The position numbers and the translations under genes were made by a program. Below are positions 6,345 through 9,537 of a DNA stretch of 9,537 bases, in pieces. The notes beneath the pieces were generated by a model. It saw only the letters and a list, made by a program, of their open reading frames with translations. It was not told where the DNA came from and did not search any database. Every line of letters starts with the position of its first letter. Positions within the stretch are counted from its first letter, which is position 1. The stretch comes from JBBQNY01 sp038330365 (GTDB taxonomy: Bacteria; Pseudomonadota; Gammaproteobacteria; Xanthomonadales; Ahniellaceae): assembly GCA_038330365.1 (NCBI GenBank), contig JBBQNY010000107.1:1-9537 (forward strand), in the 5' to 3' direction.

Positions 6345-6420
6345 GAGCGCGCTGGCGCGCGATGGCGCGCTGCACGCTACGGAGCGTAGATGCCGCCAGC
6401 GCGCGCCAGCGCGCTCCTAC
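6293..6420. repeat. REP-like repeat cluster at the convergent gene ends
   Basis: Three copies of the GTAG-headed repeat alternate in orientation. A short degenerate minus-strand copy (6293-6308, head GCAG) lies inside the hydrolase gene. A plus-strand copy begins at 6341 and a minus-strand copy ends at 6420. The latter two share 21 identical bases from the GTAG head and are separated by a 20-base segment (6371-6390) containing the hairpin ACGCT-ACGG-AGCGT. The GTAG heads face outward, so TAG at 6342-6344 ends the hydrolase gene and TAG at 6417-6419 (minus strand) ends glyS. The large hairpin without a T-run may protect both mRNA 3' ends or stop transcription from either side. No separate Rho-independent terminator is visible. 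Confidence 0.85.
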
Positions 6421-8504
6421 AGGGCGAGATCAAGCTCCGCGATGTCCGCGATCGCGAGGAACGCACGGCGCAGCTGCGCGAGCAGCGCCAGGCGATTGGC
6501 ACGCAGCGCCGGATCCTCATCCATCACCATCACGCTCTCGAAGTACGCATCCACCGGCACCTGCAGCGGCGCGAGGCCCTGCAGCGCCGCCAGATACTCG
6601 TGTGCCGCCACGCGCACGGAAAGCTCTTCCGCACTGCGCGCCATGGCGTCCGCGAGCTCCCGCTCCGGGCCGTCCTGCAGCAACGCGGAGTCGACGGTAT
6701 CGCGCACGGGCTCGGGACTCTTGCGCAGCAGATTGCCGATGCGCTTGTGCGCGGCAGCGAGGCTCACCGCTTCGGGCATGCGCGCAAACGTATCCAGCGC
6801 ACGCAGTCGGCGATCAAGGTCCGGCAAGGTGGCCGGATTGACCGCCGCCACTGCGTTGAAGCGGTCCAGCGCGATGCCCTGTTCGTTGTAATAACTTCGC
6901 AGGCGATCGAGGATGAACTCGCGCAGCTCGACCTCCACCGCCCGCGCCTCGGGCGTCACGCCCGGTACCTGGTCGAGTGCTTCGCGCAGCAGGCCATCGA
7001 GGTTCAGCGGCAGGTCGCCCTCGATCAGGATGCGTGCGAGTCCGAGCGCGGTACGCCGGAGCGAAAACGGATCCTTGCTGCCCGACGGCTTCTGTCCGAT
7101 CGCGAAAAAGCCCGCGAGCGTATCGGCGCGATCGGCGATCGCGAGCACTCGCCCCAGTTGTGTGAGCGGAATGGCATCGCTCGCCGTGCGCGGCGCGTAG
7201 AAGTCCTCCAGCGCCTGCACGACTTCGCTCGACTCGCCCTGTGCGGCTGCGTAACTGCCGCCCATGCTGCCCTGCAGTTCGGGGAACTCGCCGACCATGC
7301 GCGTCATCAGATCGCAACGCGACAGACTGGCGGCATGCGTCGCCAGCGCGGCGTCGACCCCGGCGCGGACGGCGATGACGCGCGCGAGTTCCGCCACGCG
7401 CAGCGTCTTGTCCCACACCGATCCCAGCTTCTGCTGGAAGGTGATGCGCTCGAGTCCTTCGCGGTGACTGGCGAGCGGTGTCTTCAGATCTTCGTCAAAG
7501 AAAAAACGTGCGTCCGCAAAACGCGGTCGGATCACACGCTCGTAGCCGTGCCGGATCTGCACGGGCTCGCGACTTTCGATGTTGGCCACGCCGACAAAAT
7601 GCTCGGTCAGCGTGCCATTCGCGTCGACGATGGGAAAGAAGCGCTGGTTGACCTCCATGGTCGCGACCAGGGCGTCCTGCGGCACGCGCAGGAAGTCGCG
7701 GTCGAAACTGCAGGCAATCGACACCGGCCATTCCGTCAGGTTGGCGACCTCGTGGAGCAGCGCCTCGCTGATGCGTGCGACGCCGCCCACGCGCTTGGCT
7801 TCGGCCTCCACCTGGCTGCGGATGCGGGCGCGCCGCTCTTCGGCATCGACCAGTACGTGCGCATTGCGCAGCAGATCGACGTACGTTGCCGAAGAGACCA
7901 CGCGCACCGGGTCGGCATGATGGAAGCGATGTCCGCGGGTGAGTGCGCCGGTCGCTACGCCGAGTACTTCGCCGGGCACATGCGTGTCCCCGTGCAGAAG
8001 TACCACCCAGTGCACCGGTCGCACGAATGCCGTGTCACGCGCGCCCCAGCGCATGGGACGGTTGATCGGCAAGGCCGCCACGGCTGCATTGACCGCGCCT
8101 GGCAGCAGCTCGCGTGTCGGTCGTCCGACGCGACGCGAGCGGTACACGAACCATTCGCCCTTGTCGGTGGCGACGCGTTCGAGCATTTCGACCGGCACAT
8201 CGTTCGACTGCGCGAATCCGAGCAGGGCACGTGTGGGATTGCCATCCGCATCGAGCCCTGCCCGCACGGCAGGACCGCGGCGTTCGACGTCCTGGTCTTC
8301 CTGCGTCGAGTCGACACCACCGAGTTGCACCACCAGGCGGCGCGGCGTCCACATCGCCATCGAGTGTTCGAGGTCGGTGAGGATGCCCAGTGCTGCCAGT
8401 TCCGCGCAGAGATTCGCGCGCAGTGCTTCGGCCAGCTGACCCACGCTGCCGGGCGGCAGCTCTTCGGTGCCGATCTCAAGCAGCAGCGGCAACAGGCGGC
8501 TCAT
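6417..8504 (-). CDS. glyS: Glycine--tRNA ligase beta subunit
   Basis: Encodes 695 residues, comparable to E. coli GlyS (689). It is the beta subunit of the heterotetrameric bacterial glycyl-tRNA synthetase and supplies tRNA recognition and binding, while GlyQ makes glycyl-adenylate. Family signatures are LLLEIGTEELPP at the N-terminus (7-18), the GQKPSGSKDPFSLRR block in the middle (around 465-480), AAAHKRIGNLL (583-592 or so) and YFESVMVMDEDPALRANR near the C-terminus (654-671), in the anticodon-binding DALR-like region. The ATG at 8504 overlaps the glyQ stop (ATGA) and has a strong GGAGG at 8512-8516 inside the end of glyQ, so translation is both coupled and independently supported. The gene converges on the hydrolase gene and ends in TAG within a repeat arm. 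An even longer frame on the opposite strand is a GC-driven shadow. Confidence 0.98.
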   Translation of the reverse strand: MSRLLPLLLEIGTEELPPGSVGQLAEALRANLCAELAALGILTDLEHSMAMWTPRRLVVQLGGVDSTQEDQDVERRGPAVRAGLDADGNPTRALLGFAQSNDVPVEMLERVATDKGEWFVYRSRRVGRPTRELLPGAVNAAVAALPINRPMRWGARDTAFVRPVHWVVLLHGDTHVPGEVLGVATGALTRGHRFHHADPVRVVSSATYVDLLRNAHVLVDAEERRARIRSQVEAEAKRVGGVARISEALLHEVANLTEWPVSIACSFDRDFLRVPQDALVATMEVNQRFFPIVDANGTLTEHFVGVANIESREPVQIRHGYERVIRPRFADARFFFDEDLKTPLASHREGLERITFQQKLGSVWDKTLRVAELARVIAVRAGVDAALATHAASLSRCDLMTRMVGEFPELQGSMGGSYAAAQGESSEVVQALEDFYAPRTASDAIPLTQLGRVLAIADRADTLAGFFAIGQKPSGSKDPFSLRRTALGLARILIEGDLPLNLDGLLREALDQVPGVTPEARAVEVELREFILDRLRSYYNEQGIALDRFNAVAAVNPATLPDLDRRLRALDTFARMPEAVSLAAAHKRIGNLLRKSPEPVRDTVDSALLQDGPERELADAMARSAEELSVRVAAHEYLAALQGLAPLQVPVDAYFESVMVMDEDPALRANRLALLAQLRRAFLAIADIAELDLAL

Positions 8505-9409
8505 GGCGACACCTCCGTGTGCGGATTCAATCCGGGAAAACCGAGCCGCTCGCGCTGCGCAAAGTAGGACTCCGCAACAGCCTTGGCGAGGGCGCGCACG
8601 CGCAGGATGAAACGCTGGCGCTCGGTCACGCTGATCGCGCGCCTGGCGTCGAGCAGGTTGAATGCGTGCGATGCCTGGCAGACCTGGTCGTAGGCCGGCA
8701 GTGGCAGGTTCAGCGCGACCAGCTTCATCGCCTCGGACTCGCAGGCTTCGAAACGTCGCAACTGCTCACGTGTGTCGGCGTGCTCGAAGTTGTAGGCGCT
8801 CTGCTCAACCTCGTTCTGATGAAACACGTCGCCATAGGTGACGATGCCCTGGGGTCCGCGCGTCCACACCAGATCGAACACGCTGTCGACGTTCTGCAGG
8901 TACATCGCCAGGCGTTCCAGACCGTAGGTGATCTCGCCGGTGACCGGGCGGCATTCGAGTCCGCCCGCCTGCTGGAAATAGGTGAACTGCGTGATTTCCA
9001 TGCCGTTGAGCCACACCTCCCAGCCGAGCCCCCAGGCGCCAAGGGTCGGGGACTCCCAGTTGTCCTCGACAAAGCGCAGATCGTGCACGAGCGGGTCGAC
9101 ACCGAGCGCCTTCAACGAAGCGATATAGAGCTCCTGGATGTTGTCCGGGCTGGGCTTGAGCACCACCTGGAACTGGTAGTAGTGCTGCAGGCGATTGGGG
9201 TTCTCGCCATAGCGACCGTCAGCCGGTCGCCTGGAAGGCTGCACGTATGCCGCGCGCCACGGCTCGGGACCGAGCGCCCGCAGAAAGGTCGCGGGATGGA
9301 AGGTGCCGGCGCCCACTTCACTGTCGAAGGGCTGGATCAGCACGCAGCCCTGCTCGGCCCAATAGGCGCCGAGGCGGCGGATCAATTCCTGGAAACTCGG
9401 GCCTTGCAT
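8501..9409 (-). CDS. glyQ: Glycine--tRNA ligase alpha subunit
   Basis: Encodes 302 residues, nearly identical in length to E. coli GlyQ (303). It is the class II catalytic subunit that activates glycine with ATP and, with GlyS, charges tRNA-Gly in the cytoplasm. Very conserved blocks are visible: YWAEQGCVLIQPFDSEVGAG (16-35), TFHPATFLRALGPEPW (36-51), AAYVQPSRRPADGRYGENPN (53-72), LQHYYQFQVVLKPSP (74-88), FVEDNWESPTLGAWGLGWEV (113-132) and the TGEITYGLERLAMY segment (157-170). The ATG at 9409 begins right at the canonical N-terminus (MQGPSFQELI), though no strong ribosome binding site precedes it. It is the first gene of the glyQ-glyS pair. A GATAAA on the minus strand (9442-9447) about 33 bases upstream could be a -10 element, with no clear -35. 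Confidence 0.98.
   Translation of the reverse strand: MQGPSFQELIRRLGAYWAEQGCVLIQPFDSEVGAGTFHPATFLRALGPEPWRAAYVQPSRRPADGRYGENPNRLQHYYQFQVVLKPSPDNIQELYIASLKALGVDPLVHDLRFVEDNWESPTLGAWGLGWEVWLNGMEITQFTYFQQAGGLECRPVTGEITYGLERLAMYLQNVDSVFDLVWTRGPQGIVTYGDVFHQNEVEQSAYNFEHADTREQLRRFEACESEAMKLVALNLPLPAYDQVCQASHAFNLLDARRAISVTERQRFILRVRALAKAVAESYFAQRERLGFPGLNPHTEVSP
8512..8516 (-). promoter_or_regulatory. glyS ribosome binding site
   Basis: GGAGG on the minus strand, seven bases before the glyS ATG, lies inside the last codons of glyQ. It is the strongest Shine-Dalgarno seen in the window and should secure stoichiometric beta-subunit synthesis. Confidence 0.7.
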
Positions 9410-9483
9410 GGATCACGCATCGTCGGCAGTGGAGCACGTACTTTATCGCGTGCGCCGCTCGCACACCGCGCGACCTTGCCCCT

Positions 9484-9537
9484 GTAGGAGCGCGCTCGCG
9501 CGCGATGGCGCGATGCCGCTACGTAGCGTGGATGACG
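9484..9537 (+). repeat. REP-like repeat upstream of glyQ, cut by the window end
   Basis: This 54-base stretch aligns with 6341-6395 over its whole length with one indel and about five substitutions. It has the GTAG head, GCGCGC-TC-GCGCGC hairpin, GATGGCGCG and the distal palindrome CGCTACGTAGCG (9517-9528). By analogy with the cluster at 6341-6420 an inverted partner arm is expected just past 9537. It lies 75 bases upstream of the glyQ start, so it may be the 3' end element of a neighbouring gene beyond the window. Confidence 0.8.

Noticed and set aside
6390..8567. A 725-codon open frame on the plus strand, longer than glyS opposite it
   Set aside because: It is exactly antisense to the unmistakable glyS. 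It is rich in Arg, His and Gln with no recognisable domain, the typical product of high third-position GC in the true gene.
8390..9487. A 365-codon plus-strand open frame opposite glyQ, ending in TAG of the repeat at 9484
   Set aside because: It is antisense to a near-invariant glyQ, has no recognisable motif, and its end in the repeat head is coincidental to the shadow frame.
1216..9537. Dispersed repeats as a CRISPR array
   Set aside because: Copies are far apart, inverted and imperfect, with no regular unique spacers and no cas genes.

Overview
The window is a GC-rich (roughly two-thirds G+C by eye), densely packed stretch of chromosome. Gene content and order point to a gammaproteobacterium, most likely near the Xanthomonadales/Lysobacterales. 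The support is a two-subunit glycyl-tRNA synthetase, SecB, SrkA, a membrane rhodanese beside secB, and short GTAG-headed palindromic repeats of the kind known from Stenotrophomonas, Pseudomonas and relatives. I see no plasmid, phage, insertion sequence, CRISPR, rRNA or tRNA features.

Layout. Positions 14-1108, minus strand: a membrane-anchored rhodanese (YibN type) followed by the export chaperone gene secB, each with a possible promoter. Positions 1109-1356: an intergenic region filled mainly by an inverted pair of repeats. Positions 1357-2327, minus strand: a YiiD_C-type hotdog thioesterase translationally coupled to a small uncharacterised lipoprotein. Positions 2328-2467: a 140-bp divergent intergenic region with two small dyads. 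Positions 2468-4236, plus strand: uroporphyrinogen-III synthase (hemD) overlapping the stress kinase gene srkA. Positions 4447-6344, plus strand: a PlsC-type acyltransferase overlapping a YheT-type alpha/beta hydrolase. Positions 6293-6420: a repeat cluster at the convergent end. Positions 6417-9409, minus strand: glyS and glyQ, encoding glycyl-tRNA synthetase beta and alpha. From 9484 to the window end another repeat of the same family lies upstream of glyQ.

Most adjacent co-directional genes are joined by four-base start/stop overlaps (ATGA or GTGA): thioesterase/lipoprotein, hemD/srkA, acyltransferase/hydrolase and glyQ/glyS. These therefore look like two-gene translationally coupled units. 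The functions are housekeeping: protein export and disulfide/sulfur handling, heme synthesis with stress signalling, membrane lipid acylation with ester hydrolysis, and tRNA charging.

I did not find a convincing undescribed multi-gene system. The most distinctive structure is the repeat family. Its GTAG head supplies the TAG stop codon of both convergent genes around 6342-6419, and a degenerate copy is translated as part of the hydrolase C-terminus. Lesser points of interest are the hemD-srkA pairing, the thioesterase-lipoprotein pair, the absence of grxC between the rhodanese gene and secB, and a rhodanese active-site loop lacking its usual arginine.
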